The notes below the pieces were generated by a model. The model was not told the origin of the DNA and ran no database searches. It was given only the letters and a program-made list of their open reading frames with translations. A stretch of 64,000 bases of DNA from Polynucleobacter sp. MWH-UH35A (GTDB taxonomy: Bacteria > Pseudomonadota > Gammaproteobacteria > Burkholderiales > Burkholderiaceae). The translations under genes were made by a program, and so were the position numbers. Position 1 is the first letter of the stretch; each line of letters starts with the position of its first letter. The DNA lies in contig NZ_CP061285.1 of assembly GCF_018687075.1 (NCBI RefSeq), forward strand, positions 1,674,001 through 1,738,000, read 5' to 3'. This document shows positions 1 through 11,482 of this stretch, piece by piece.

Positions 1-205
1 CCTGCAGAAAAAGCTCACGCAATTCGGTGGAAATACTTTCTGGGATTGTCTCGGTCATCAAAACCCCAATTTCCGAGTTCAATTCATCGATATCGCCCAT
101 GGCGCAGATCCGCAAGTGATCCTTCTCAACGCGACTGCCGTCACCCAAGCCCGTCATTCCCGCATCACCGGTTCTAGTGGCGATTTTTGATAGTCGATTT
201 CCCAT
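1..205 (-). CDS. Cob(I)yrinic acid a,c-diamide adenosyltransferase, PduO type (N-terminal part)
   Basis: The reverse strand reads from an ATG at 205 through 68 codons and runs off the window start, so only the N terminus is present. It shows the PduO-type signature TRTGDAGMTGLGDGSRVEKD followed by GDIDELNSEIG, the ATP-binding and helix-bundle start of ATP:cob(I)alamin adenosyltransferases, which make adenosylcobalamin from ATP and cob(I)alamin in the cytoplasm. It is divergent from glcD with only 18 bp between the starts. The family call rests on motif recognition; the rest of the protein (usually about 180-190 residues) is outside the window. Confidence 0.85.
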   Translation of the reverse strand, partial: MGNRLSKIATRTGDAGMTGLGDGSRVEKDHLRICAMGDIDELNSEIGVLMTETIPESISTELRELFLQ

Positions 206-223
206 AAGCTTAATTATAGGTAA

Positions 224-1738
224 ATGGCTAAAATGATTCTTATGAATATGGTGACCCCACCCCCCGATTTAGCCGCTATTAGCGCCCTTCAGTCCAAATT
301 GGTTGCAGCTTTGCGCCCAATCCTTCCAGAACATGCTCTCCTGTGGGAACCAGAAGACACCATTCCCTATGAATGCGATGGTCTGGCAGCCTATAGACGA
401 ATGCCTTTAGCAGTGGCTTTGCCAGAGACCGAAGAGCAAGTAGCCCAAATTTTAAAGATTTGCTATGCAATGCAAATTCCAGTGGTGCCTCGTGGATCAG
501 GCACAGGACTATCAGGTGGAGCAATGCCTCTTTCTCAGGGTTTAGTGCTGTCTTTGGCTAAGCTTAAGAAAATTATCAGCATTGATCCATTCACTCGCAC
601 TGCAGTAGTGCAGCCTGGTGTACGCAACTTGGCAATCTCCGAAGCAGTTGCCCATCTGGGTTTGTACTACGCGCCAGATCCCTCTTCTCAAATTGCCTGC
701 TCTATTGGTGGCAACGTCAATGAAAACTCCGGCGGGGTGCACTGTCTTAAATATGGCCTTACTTTGCATAATGTTCTGCGCGTCCGCGGAATACTCATGA
801 ACGGCGAGATCGTTGAATTTGGCGGACTAGCACCAGATGCCCCAGGACTCGATTTACTCGCAATCATGATGGGCAGTGAAGGCATGCTAGCCGTTGTTAC
901 AGAGGTTACAGTCAAGTTAGTTGCCAAGCCAAAATTAGCTCGTGTGATCATGGCAAGTTTTGATGACATCGAAAAAGGTGGCAACGCAGTCGCTGCCATT
1001 ATTGCTGCCGGAATTATTCCTGCTGGATTGGAAATGATGGATAAAGCCACCACTCGCGCTGTAGAGGAATTTGTCCACGCTGGTTATGACCTAGATGCTG
1101 CAGCTATTTTGCTCTGTGAATCCGACGGCACACCTGAAGAAGTCGCTGAAGAAATCGAGCGCATGACTAAGGTGCTTGAAGAAGCTGGTGCTAGTGGCAT
1201 TCAAATTTCAAAAGATGAGAGCGAGCGCTTGAAGTTTTGGAGTGGGCGTAAAAACGCTTTCCCAGCTGCGGGTCGCTTAGCACCTGATTACTACTGTATG
1301 GATGGCACCATTCCGCGTCGTCACATTGCGACCTTACTAAAGCGCATTCAAGGGATGGAAGCAAAGTACGGCCTTGGCTGTCTAAACGTATTTCATGCGG
1401 GCGATGGCAACATGCACCCTCTCATCCTATTTAATGGTGCTGATCAAGAAGAATGGCATCGTGCGGAAGAATTTGGCACTGAAATTTTAGAAGCTTGCGT
1501 AGAGCTTGGTGGAACCATCACCGGCGAGCATGGTGTTGGCATCGAAAAAATTAATTCGATGTGTGTTCAGTTCGGTGAAGGTGAGCGCCAATCCTTCTGG
1601 GGTGTGAAGAGTGCTTTTGATCCAGAAAAACTACTCAACCCAGATAAAGCAATTCCAACTTTGAATCGCTGCGCTGAATATGGTCGCATGCGCATTAGCG
1701 GTGGCCAATTACCTCATCCAGAATTGGAGCGCTTCTAA
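224..1738 (+). CDS. glcD: Glycolate oxidase subunit GlcD (FAD-linked)
   Basis: This 504-residue protein is the FAD-binding catalytic subunit of the membrane-associated glycolate oxidase, which oxidises glycolate to glyoxylate and passes electrons towards quinones. The vanillyl-alcohol-oxidase-type FAD domain is visible as VVPRGSGTGLSGGA (about residues 88-101) and the SSQIACSIGGNVNENSGG stretch, followed by the C-terminal cap containing HAGDGNMHP and GEHGVG. Length fits the family (about 500). The start at 224 is the most upstream ATG; ATGs at 233, 242 and 248 are alternatives and no strong ribosome site decides. The stop overlaps the glcE start in TAATG, so glcDEF is one operon with translational coupling. 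Confidence 0.93.
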   Translation: MAKMILMNMVTPPPDLAAISALQSKLVAALRPILPEHALLWEPEDTIPYECDGLAAYRRMPLAVALPETEEQVAQILKICYAMQIPVVPRGSGTGLSGGAMPLSQGLVLSLAKLKKIISIDPFTRTAVVQPGVRNLAISEAVAHLGLYYAPDPSSQIACSIGGNVNENSGGVHCLKYGLTLHNVLRVRGILMNGEIVEFGGLAPDAPGLDLLAIMMGSEGMLAVVTEVTVKLVAKPKLARVIMASFDDIEKGGNAVAAIIAAGIIPAGLEMMDKATTRAVEEFVHAGYDLDAAAILLCESDGTPEEVAEEIERMTKVLEEAGASGIQISKDESERLKFWSGRKNAFPAAGRLAPDYYCMDGTIPRRHIATLLKRIQGMEAKYGLGCLNVFHAGDGNMHPLILFNGADQEEWHRAEEFGTEILEACVELGGTITGEHGVGIEKINSMCVQFGEGERQSFWGVKSAFDPEKLLNPDKAIPTLNRCAEYGRMRISGGQLPHPELERF

Positions 1739-2883
1739 TGAGTCACTCCAATCTACAAGTTGATGCATTTCGGGAACAAATTCTGAATGCAGCGAAGAAT
1801 CAAACTCCACTCTCCATTGAAGGCGGTGGAACCAAGTCTTGGTACGGAAATTCCAATAGCTATGCCAAGCTGGATACTCGCTCCTATTCAGGTATTTTGG
1901 AATATCAACCAGAAGAGCTCGTCATCACTGCTTGCGCAGGTACGCCATTAAAAGAAATTGAGGCAGCCCTCAAAGAAAAAAATCAGGTGCTGGCGTTTGA
2001 GCCCCCTCATTTTGGCGAGAATGCAACCTTTGGTGGCGCTATTGCCGCCGGTCTTGCTGGCCCTGGCCGCATTTCTGTTGGCAATTTCCGCGATTTCGTA
2101 TTGGGCGCACGCATCCTCGATGGCAAAGGTCAGGATCTTTCCTTTGGTGGCAAGGTAATGAAGAACGTGGCTGGATACGATGTTTCTCGTCTACTGCCTG
2201 GCTCCCTAGGAACGCTCGCACTGTTATTAGAAGCCTCAGTTAAGGTACTACCCAAGCCTGCAGCGACCGCCACCCTGCGTTGCCAGATCTCCCAAGAGAA
2301 TGCCCTAAAAGCACTCAATCAATGGGCTGGTCAACCACTCCCACTCTCAGCAAGCTGTTGGATTGGCTCATCCAAAGGTGGAGATGGTGTACTCACTTTC
2401 CGACTCGCAGGTGCAGCAGCCGCAGTAAAAGCTGCAATTCCATTAATGAGCTCTGTCGTCAATGCTATTGAACTCAATGCAGAAGCGGCCGAACTTTTTT
2501 GGAATAATTTGCGTGAACAAAAAATTTCTGAGTTTGGAAATCTTAAGGCTGATCAAACCTTATATCGTTTAGCACTACCTGCTGCCTGTGGTGCCATTGC
2601 AATCCCTGGTGCTAGCGATGAAATCATTTTGGAATGGCATGGGCAACAACGCTGGATTAAAGCAGCTGGTGATGAAGCAACTTTTGCGGCCATCAAGGCT
2701 ATTGCCAATTCTCACGGCGGGCATGCAACTCGTTTTAGACAAGGCATAAATGTAGATTCCTCATATCAACGCTTTACCTTACTCTCAGAGCAAGCTCACT
2801 CTAAGGCCCTTGAAGTGGTGCAAGAACGCTTGAGATCTGCTTTCGATCCTGCCGGCGTATTTGCCACCAAACGTCTTCCATAA
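1738..2883 (+). CDS. glcE: Glycolate oxidase subunit GlcE (FAD-binding)
   Basis: A 381-residue second FAD-binding subunit of glycolate oxidase. The N-terminal half carries the FAD-binding fold (SIEGGGTKSWYG, ENATFGGAIAAGLAGPGR, GGKVMKNVAGYDVSRL), and the C terminus ends in the family-typical RSAFDPAGVFATKRLP. It is smaller than GlcD and has a reduced cap region, as usual for GlcE. Its start codon overlaps the glcD stop and glcF follows after 8 bp. GlcE is needed for an active complex although its exact redox role is less clear than that of GlcD. Confidence 0.92.
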   Translation: MSHSNLQVDAFREQILNAAKNQTPLSIEGGGTKSWYGNSNSYAKLDTRSYSGILEYQPEELVITACAGTPLKEIEAALKEKNQVLAFEPPHFGENATFGGAIAAGLAGPGRISVGNFRDFVLGARILDGKGQDLSFGGKVMKNVAGYDVSRLLPGSLGTLALLLEASVKVLPKPAATATLRCQISQENALKALNQWAGQPLPLSASCWIGSSKGGDGVLTFRLAGAAAAVKAAIPLMSSVVNAIELNAEAAELFWNNLREQKISEFGNLKADQTLYRLALPAACGAIAIPGASDEIILEWHGQQRWIKAAGDEATFAAIKAIANSHGGHATRFRQGINVDSSYQRFTLLSEQAHSKALEVVQERLRSAFDPAGVFATKRLP

Positions 2884-2891
2884 GTCTTTAT

Positions 2892-4169
2892 ATGCAAACT
2901 CAACTCGCCCCTCAATTTGCCAACACGCCGGAAGGCATCGAGGCAGCCCGCATTCTCGGCAAATGTGTTCACTGCGGTTTTTGTACAGCCACTTGCCCTA
3001 CTTATCAACTGCTTGGTGATGAGCTAGATGGTCCTCGCGGAAGAATCTATCTCATAAAACAAATCGCTGAAGGACAGGCTCCTACTGAAAAAACCCGCCT
3101 TCACTTAGATCGCTGCCTAACTTGCCGCAACTGTGAAAGCACTTGCCCTAGTGGCGTGCAATACGGCAACCTAGTAGACATTGGTCGTAAGTGGGCAGAA
3201 GAAAATACGCCTGAGCGACCAATCAGTCAGCGCCTGACTCGTTGGGCCCTGAAAGAAGGTTTAACAAAACCAGCTTTATTTAATACTGCAATGAGCTTGG
3301 GTCGCCTTGTACGTCCACTGATGCCTAGCAGTATTCAGCGCAAGATCCCACTGGCCATTAATAAAGCGTTGGCCAATTCCACTGATGCTTATGCAAGACC
3401 GACTGCAACCCATCAGCGCAAAATGGTTTTGCTGGAGGGGTGTGTACAGCCTGGCATGTTGCCAAACATTAACTCAGCAACCGCACGCGTTCTGAATGCG
3501 CTCAAGATCCAATTGATTAGTGCGCCCAAAGCCACCTGCTGTGGGGCATTGCGTTATCACCTAAATGATCAATCTGGCGGATTAGATAATGCGAAGCAAA
3601 ATATTGATGCTTGGTGGCCGCTGGTTGAAAGTGGTGTAGATGCAATTGTGATGACCGCCTCTGGTTGCGGCGTCATGGTCAAAGACTATGGGCATCTCTT
3701 TGCGAATGATCCTGCTTATGCTGCTAAAGCCAAGAAGATTTCAGACTTAACAAAAGATATCTCTGAGATTCTGCCGTCACTACAAAGCGAGCTAATACAA
3801 CTGGTGGGAACTGATCCAAAGCCTGGCGTGGTGTATCACCCACCCTGCACTTTGCAGCATGGTCAGCAAATTCGGGGCAAGGTTGAAGGACTACTCTCCA
3901 GCATTGGCATTGGCGTACGTTTGTGTGCCGATAGCCATCTTTGCTGCGGTTCTGCAGGCACCTATTCTGTTACCCAACCAGAACTATCAGAGCAACTTCG
4001 CAAAAATAAGCTAACCCACTTAAACGCAGCATGCGAGGAATCTGGTGCTGAAGTGATTGTTTCTGGAAATATTGGCTGCATCACACATCTACAACAAGAT
4101 GACACTCCAGTAGTGCATTGGATCGAAATCGTAGACCAATTAATTAGCAAGCCTTCTAAGGTCTCATGA
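2892..4169 (+). CDS. glcF: Glycolate oxidase iron-sulfur subunit GlcF
   Basis: A 425-residue iron-sulfur protein with two 4Fe-4S ferredoxin-type motifs near the N terminus (CVHCGFCTATCP and CLTCRNCESTCP) and two C-terminal cysteine-rich CCG-type domains (KATCCGALRYH, HLCCGSAGTY). It carries electrons from the GlcDE flavins to the respiratory chain. Length and domain order match GlcF. Its last bases overlap the following PLP-binding protein gene (ATGA), so transcription probably continues into yggS and proC. Confidence 0.93.
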   Translation: MQTQLAPQFANTPEGIEAARILGKCVHCGFCTATCPTYQLLGDELDGPRGRIYLIKQIAEGQAPTEKTRLHLDRCLTCRNCESTCPSGVQYGNLVDIGRKWAEENTPERPISQRLTRWALKEGLTKPALFNTAMSLGRLVRPLMPSSIQRKIPLAINKALANSTDAYARPTATHQRKMVLLEGCVQPGMLPNINSATARVLNALKIQLISAPKATCCGALRYHLNDQSGGLDNAKQNIDAWWPLVESGVDAIVMTASGCGVMVKDYGHLFANDPAYAAKAKKISDLTKDISEILPSLQSELIQLVGTDPKPGVVYHPPCTLQHGQQIRGKVEGLLSSIGIGVRLCADSHLCCGSAGTYSVTQPELSEQLRKNKLTHLNAACEESGAEVIVSGNIGCITHLQQDDTPVVHWIEIVDQLISKPSKVS

Positions 4170-4891
4170 ATTCCATTGTTGTCAATCTGATGAAAGTCAG
4201 AGAGCGAATTGAACTTGCTGCTTTAGCGGCAAAACGTGAGCCTGAAGAGATTGAGCTTCTGGCGGTGAGCAAAACCTTCCCAGCTGCAGCTGTTGAAGAA
4301 GCTATGCATGCAGGTCAATCTGCTTTTGGTGAAAACTACGTTCAAGAGGCGGTGGAAAAAATTGAGAAGCTGGCCAAATTAAAACCTTGGTTAACTTGGC
4401 ACTTTATTGGCCCACTACAAAGCAATAAAACCAGAGAAGTGGCACAACACTTCGATTGGGTTCATAGCGTGGATCGCCTCAAAATTGCCGAACGCCTATC
4501 TACCCAAAGAGGTGAATTTCCGGATTTACCACCATTGATGGTTTGCGTACAAATCAATGTAAGCGAAGAAGACAGTAAAAGTGGGGTTTCCCTCGCTGAA
4601 GTGGAAGAACTGTGCAACGCCATCACCTCTTTACCAAACCTAATTCTCAGGGGGTTGATGGCCATTCCCGAGCCTAGCGCAGACCCCATGAAGCAGCGTC
4701 AGGCTTTTGCTGCTGTGCAAGCGTGTTTTAAGCAAATTCAGGCTACTCATTCTGGTGAGCTTGGGTATGCGTTTTTTGACACACTCTCAATGGGTATGTC
4801 TGATGATTTAGAGGCTGCTATCGCTGAAGGAAGCACGATAGTTCGAGTTGGAACAGCTATTTTTGGGAAGCGCGATAAGATCAACAAATGA
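4166..4891 (+). CDS. yggS: Pyridoxal-phosphate homeostasis protein (YggS/PLPBP family)
   Basis: This 241-residue single-domain alanine-racemase-fold protein binds PLP through the lysine in LLAVSKTF (about residue 36) and helps control vitamin B6 and amino-acid pools in the cytoplasm. The family signatures HFIGPLQSNK and LSMGMSDDLEAAIAEGSTIVRVGTAIFG are present. Start and stop both overlap neighbours (glcF upstream, proC downstream, each by ATGA). The yggS-proC pairing is common in bacteria and supports the call. Confidence 0.92.
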   Translation: MNSIVVNLMKVRERIELAALAAKREPEEIELLAVSKTFPAAAVEEAMHAGQSAFGENYVQEAVEKIEKLAKLKPWLTWHFIGPLQSNKTREVAQHFDWVHSVDRLKIAERLSTQRGEFPDLPPLMVCVQINVSEEDSKSGVSLAEVEELCNAITSLPNLILRGLMAIPEPSADPMKQRQAFAAVQACFKQIQATHSGELGYAFFDTLSMGMSDDLEAAIAEGSTIVRVGTAIFGKRDKINK

Positions 4892-5769
4892 GTACAAATA
4901 AAACCACACAAAACTCAATACAAAAAAACGGTAATGCCCACATCACCTTCATTGGCGGCGGTAATATGGGGCGCGCCCTAATTAGCGGCCTCCTTGCCAA
5001 TGGATTTGAACCAAATCAAATTTCGGTTGTTGAGGCAAATGCCGTAACAGCGCTAAAGCTATATGAAGACTTTGGTGTGCAAGGCATAGGTGCTCTCGAG
5101 CAAATTGCCTTTGACTTCTCTAGAAATAATGTCGTTGTCATGGCGATTAAGCCACAAGACTTTAACGTCGTTGCCAAAGGATTGGCTGCAAAACTAAAAC
5201 ACGCCACTGCACCTGGCCCACTCATTCTGAGCATCGCTGCTGGCATTCGCCTAAAAGATATGAGTCGCTGGCTAGATCACACGCGTTGTGTGCGCGCCAT
5301 GCCGAATACTCCAGCCTTAATTGGCAAAGGCATTACCGGTCTCTTTGCAGATGCTGCCGTAGACCAAGCCGACCGCGCGCTAGCGGAAACTATTTGTCAT
5401 GCAGTAGGTCAAGCGGTGTGGGTATCAGAAGAAAAACTGATGGATGCAGTCACTGCCGTTTCTGGTAGCGGACCAGCCTATGTTTTTGCATTTCTTGAGG
5501 CGATGCAATCTGCTGGTGAGAAGTTGGGGCTTGATGCTGTAACGGCACGCAAACTAGCTTATGCCACACTTGAAGGCGCTACGCAGTTAGCCCACAACTC
5601 CGATGAACATGCTGGCGTCTTACGCGAAAGAGTGACATCGAAGGGCGGCACTACTGCAGCAGCATTAGATGTCATGAAGCAGCAGGGTTGGCATGAGATT
5701 TTAGAAAAAGCGATTGATGCAGCCAGTCAACGTGGCAAAGCTATGGGTGATGAACTCGGCAAGAGCTAA
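4888..5769 (+). CDS. proC: Pyrroline-5-carboxylate reductase
   Basis: ProC reduces 1-pyrroline-5-carboxylate to L-proline with NAD(P)H, the last step of proline synthesis. The 293-residue protein has a Rossmann motif FIGGGNMGRALISGL (about residues 21-35), the VVMAIKPQ segment, the conserved MPNTPALIGKG and the C-terminal substrate and dimer region VSGSGPAYVFAFLEA with TSKGGTTAAAL. The N terminus has a roughly 18-residue polar extension before the fold. It is coupled to yggS by a 4-bp overlap and is convergent with ubiA. Confidence 0.94.
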   Translation: MSTNKTTQNSIQKNGNAHITFIGGGNMGRALISGLLANGFEPNQISVVEANAVTALKLYEDFGVQGIGALEQIAFDFSRNNVVVMAIKPQDFNVVAKGLAAKLKHATAPGPLILSIAAGIRLKDMSRWLDHTRCVRAMPNTPALIGKGITGLFADAAVDQADRALAETICHAVGQAVWVSEEKLMDAVTAVSGSGPAYVFAFLEAMQSAGEKLGLDAVTARKLAYATLEGATQLAHNSDEHAGVLRERVTSKGGTTAAALDVMKQQGWHEILEKAIDAASQRGKAMGDELGKS

Positions 5770-5781
5770 GCAATCAACTAT

Positions 5782-6660
5782 TTAGTGAATTGCTAGCCCC
5801 AGCACAATTCCGAGAAATAAGAAGCCACCCAACCAGTTGTTATGGCGGAAAGCCTTAAAGCAGTTATCTCTATTGCGAGTAGACACCAACTTGAGGTGAT
5901 AGATTGCGCAAGCTAAGGCTGCGAACCAACCCAACAAAAAATAATTGCTTAAGTTAGCCAATTGAGCCACCCACAGTTGACTCAAAAAAAGCATTCCATA
6001 ACTGATTGCAATAGCAATGACATCATACTTGCCGAAAGTAATGGCGGATGTTCTTAGACCTAAGCGAAGATCATCATCGCGGTCAACCATGGCATATGCG
6101 GTGTCATAAGCAATTGCCCAGAAAATATTGCCAACAAATAAAAACCAACCCTCTAGAGGTATGAAATCCAAGACCGCTGCATATGCCATCGGAATTCCAA
6201 AACCAAAAGCAATGCCCAGGACGGCCTGGGGCATCGCAAAAAATCGTTTAGTAAAAGGGTAGATAAAGGCAACCAGCAAAGCAAGAACTGACAATTGTTT
6301 TGTAAATGCGTTTAAGGGTTGAATGAGTAAAAAAGCGAGTAGCGCTAAAACACCAGCCACGGTGATCGCCTCTTTGCCAGAGATTTTTCCACTCGTTACC
6401 GGTCGACCTTGCGTTCTTTTAACGTAGCGATCAAAGTCACGATCAGCATAATCATTGATTGCACAACCAGCGCTGCGCATGAGAAACGTACCCAAGGTAA
6501 AGATCAACAGGATAGATAAATCAGGGGTGCCACTACTGGCTAACCATAGAGCCCAGAGCGTAGGCCACAACAGCAATAGCGTACCAATCGGTTTATCTAA
6601 CCTGATTAAATATCCGTAAGAAACCAACCGTTCTTTTAAATTCTGCTCTTTTAAGCTCAT
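5782..6660 (-). CDS. ubiA: 4-hydroxybenzoate octaprenyltransferase
   Basis: UbiA is an integral inner-membrane prenyltransferase that attaches the polyprenyl tail to 4-hydroxybenzoate in ubiquinone synthesis. The 292-residue protein contains the two aspartate-rich motifs of the superfamily, [19 protein letters not shown] and the [12 protein letters not shown] segment, with multiple hydrophobic helices between and after them. The N-terminal [21 protein letters not shown] is typical. It lies 10 bp downstream of recG on the same strand and probably shares its transcript; it converges with proC. Confidence 0.93.
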   Translation of the reverse strand: MSLKEQNLKERLVSYGYLIRLDKPIGTLLLLWPTLWALWLASSGTPDLSILLIFTLGTFLMRSAGCAINDYADRDFDRYVKRTQGRPVTSGKISGKEAITVAGVLALLAFLLIQPLNAFTKQLSVLALLVAFIYPFTKRFFAMPQAVLGIAFGFGIPMAYAAVLDFIPLEGWFLFVGNIFWAIAYDTAYAMVDRDDDLRLGLRTSAITFGKYDVIAIAISYGMLFLSQLWVAQLANLSNYFLLGWFAALACAIYHLKLVSTRNRDNCFKAFRHNNWLGGFLFLGIVLGLAIH

Positions 6661-6670
6661 ATCGTAATTA

Positions 6671-8752
6671 TCAAGCTTTTAGGAACTCTGCACGTGATCC
6701 GAGCCAGCGCTCCAAATGGCGCTCTACTAGGTCCGCATGTTCTGCGAGTAAACGGTCCGCAGCCTGTTGGGCTAACTCAATTAACCAGACATCACGCTGA
6801 AGATCGACAAAGCGCAACATAGCGTCTCCCGACTGCTTAGCCCCGAGTAGCTCACCAGGACCACGAAGGGATAAGTCACGTTCAGCAATCACAAATCCGT
6901 CCGAGGTTTCACGCAAAGTCTGCAAACGCTCCTTAGCGGCCATCGACAGTGGCTCTGCATACATCAAGATACATACCGAATCCGCAGACCCCCTGCCCAC
7001 GCGCCCACGCAACTGATGAATCTGGGCGTAGCCAAAACGCTCAGCATGCTCAATCACCATTAATGCAGCATTAGGTACATCTACACCCACTTCAATCACT
7101 GTTGTGGCAACTAAGAGCTGAATTTTATTTGCCTTGAAGGCAGCCATGACTGCGGCCTTCTCGTCCGCCTTCAATCTACCATGCACTAAACCCACCTTAA
7201 AGTCTGGAAGTGCCTGGGTGAGTTGATCGAAACTCTCAACCGCAGTTTGAAGTTGTAGCGCCTCAGACTCTTCAATCAAAGGACAAACCCAGTAAGCTTG
7301 CAAACCTTTTGATAGCCAACTTTGCAAACCATTAATCACCTCATCACGACGACTCGCTTTCACTACCTTAGTGGCAATCGGTTTTCGGCCAGGGGGTAAC
7401 TCATCAATGACAGATACATCCAAATCAGCGTAGTAGGTCATCGCCAAGGTTCGAGGAATCGGGGTGGCAGACATCATTAACTGATGACAGTAAAACAACT
7501 CTGAGCCAACACGTTGCTGAATCTCAAGTCGTTGCCTTACACCAAAGCGATGCTGCTCATCAATGACCGCCAAACCTAACTTAGCAAAACGGACATTCTC
7601 CTGAATCAACGCATGTGTACCGATAATGAGTTGAGCTTCCCCATTTTCAATGACTTCTTGAGCCAATCGTTTTTCTTTGGCCTTCAGACTTCCTGATAGC
7701 CACGCGATTCTCACCCCTAAAGGTTCAAACCATTCTTTCATTTTGAGATAGTGCTGTTCAGCCAAGATTTCAGTTGGAGCCATGATGGCAGCCTGATAGC
7801 CATGATCTATTGCCCGCGCCGCAGCCAAGGCAGCTACAACAGTTTTGCCACTACCCACATCCCCTTGAAGGAGGCGATTCATAGGAAAAGATTTGGAGAG
7901 ATCATTACTGATTTCCAACCAAACACGCTCTTGTGCATTTGTTAATTTAAAAGGCAGTACTGTCAGCAACCCTTCTTCAAAACTTTGCTTTTTAGCTCCA
8001 TCCCCATTTTGAATCTTTGCAAAGCTTGGTGCATGTCGTTCGCGACGAATCGCATGCGCCCTTTTTAAAGATATTTGTTGTGCAAGAAGCTCCTCAAGCT
8101 GGACTCGGCGCCAAGCAGGATGGGTTCGCTCTAGCAATGATTGGGTGTTTGCATCTGCAGGCGGTTGATGCAGATAGGTAATTGCTGCTTGTAAGTTTGG
8201 CCAGTCATTACTCGGCAATAGCTCTGCCATCAGTTTTTTGGGCAAAAACTCCGCCAAACTATCTTGCAGACTTGGGTCACGTAAGGCCTGTACCACCGCT
8301 TTACGAATAATGGCTTGCGAGACACCGACACTTGCTGGATAGACTGGAGTCAGGCTAGAAGGCAATGGAGCATCTGGCGCTACGGCACGAACAGTTGGAT
8401 GAACCATCTCTGGACCCTGAAAACCCTCCCGAACCTCGCCACGCACCCGAATATTGACCCCGACCGCCATTTGCTTTTGCTGACTGGGGTAGAAATTGAG
8501 AAAACGGAGATTTAGGGTTTCAGCCTCATCTTCAATGGTGACAACCATCTGCCTTCTGGGGCGAAATAAAACCTGATTACGAATGACTACGCCTTGTGTC
8601 TGAGCAGAGTGAAATCTCCCCTGGACGATCGCCTCCTCGATAGTCAACAGCTCTGTCTCATCCTCGTAGCGGGATGGTAAGTGCAAAGCAAGGGCCATAG
8701 GGCTGTCTAAACCCATCTTTTGGAGTGTGCTTGGCGCTTGTTTAGTAGTCAT
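6671..8752 (-). CDS. recG: ATP-dependent DNA helicase RecG
   Basis: RecG remodels stalled forks and branched DNA. The 693-residue protein has the expected order: an N-terminal wedge/OB region, then a helicase core with Walker A GDVGSGKT (about residue 297), the DEQH box (about 396), [11 protein letters not shown], and the C-terminal RecA-like domain with [12 protein letters not shown] and QLRGRVGRG. Length equals the usual size. The gene is divergent from queA with only 30 bp between starts, so the promoters must overlap. ubiA follows on the same strand. Confidence 0.95.
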   Translation of the reverse strand: MTTKQAPSTLQKMGLDSPMALALHLPSRYEDETELLTIEEAIVQGRFHSAQTQGVVIRNQVLFRPRRQMVVTIEDEAETLNLRFLNFYPSQQKQMAVGVNIRVRGEVREGFQGPEMVHPTVRAVAPDAPLPSSLTPVYPASVGVSQAIIRKAVVQALRDPSLQDSLAEFLPKKLMAELLPSNDWPNLQAAITYLHQPPADANTQSLLERTHPAWRRVQLEELLAQQISLKRAHAIRRERHAPSFAKIQNGDGAKKQSFEEGLLTVLPFKLTNAQERVWLEISNDLSKSFPMNRLLQGDVGSGKTVVAALAAARAIDHGYQAAIMAPTEILAEQHYLKMKEWFEPLGVRIAWLSGSLKAKEKRLAQEVIENGEAQLIIGTHALIQENVRFAKLGLAVIDEQHRFGVRQRLEIQQRVGSELFYCHQLMMSATPIPRTLAMTYYADLDVSVIDELPPGRKPIATKVVKASRRDEVINGLQSWLSKGLQAYWVCPLIEESEALQLQTAVESFDQLTQALPDFKVGLVHGRLKADEKAAVMAAFKANKIQLLVATTVIEVGVDVPNAALMVIEHAERFGYAQIHQLRGRVGRGSADSVCILMYAEPLSMAAKERLQTLRETSDGFVIAERDLSLRGPGELLGAKQSGDAMLRFVDLQRDVWLIELAQQAADRLLAEHADLVERHLERWLGSRAEFLKA

Positions 8753-8782
8753 CGTTAAAATCTAATACCTGATGGTAATGCT

Positions 8783-10983
<2,201 letters not shown>

Positions 10984-11117
10984 TAGCCCTACAGGGGGCA
11001 AAACCCCTTGCAAATCACTTTCAAAGCCCCACACAGTTTAGAATTGCGGGTTACGGCCTCAGGTTTACAGGTCGAAAAACAAAGCGGTTTTTAATTGGTA
11101 ATTAACGGAGGTTTTGT

Positions 11118-11444
11118 ATGTGGATTAGTAATGCTTTTGCCCAAGCTCCTGCAGCGGGCGCAGATTCTGGTGGCTTAATGAGCTTCCTCCCTTTGATTTT
11201 GATGTTTGCAGTTTTGTACTTCATCATGATTCGCCCACAAATGAAGCGCCAAAAAGAAACCAAAGCAATGCTTGAGTCATTAGGCGTTGGCGATGAAGTG
11301 GTTACGGTTGGCGGCATCATGGGGAAAGTAACAGCCCTTAAAGACCAAGTGGTTACCGTCGAAATTGCTGCAGGCACTGAAGTGCAGTTGCAAAAAGGCG
11401 CCATCACTACAGTATTGCCAAAAGGCACACTGAAGTCTGCTTAA
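11118..11444 (+). CDS. yajC: Preprotein translocase accessory subunit YajC
   Basis: A 108-residue single-pass inner-membrane protein that associates with SecDF. It has a hydrophobic helix LMSFLPLILMFAVLYFIMI (about residues 20-38) followed directly by the hallmark RPQMKRQKE and a small soluble domain with GDEVVTVGGIMGKV. A strong ribosome site GGAGG lies 7 bases before the ATG. secD follows after 38 bp. An ORF on the opposite strand over the same bases is an artefact. Confidence 0.95.
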   Translation: MWISNAFAQAPAAGADSGGLMSFLPLILMFAVLYFIMIRPQMKRQKETKAMLESLGVGDEVVTVGGIMGKVTALKDQVVTVEIAAGTEVQLQKGAITTVLPKGTLKSA

Positions 11445-11482
11445 TGCATTTGCTTAATACGTCTTACTAAAAGTATCTCAAT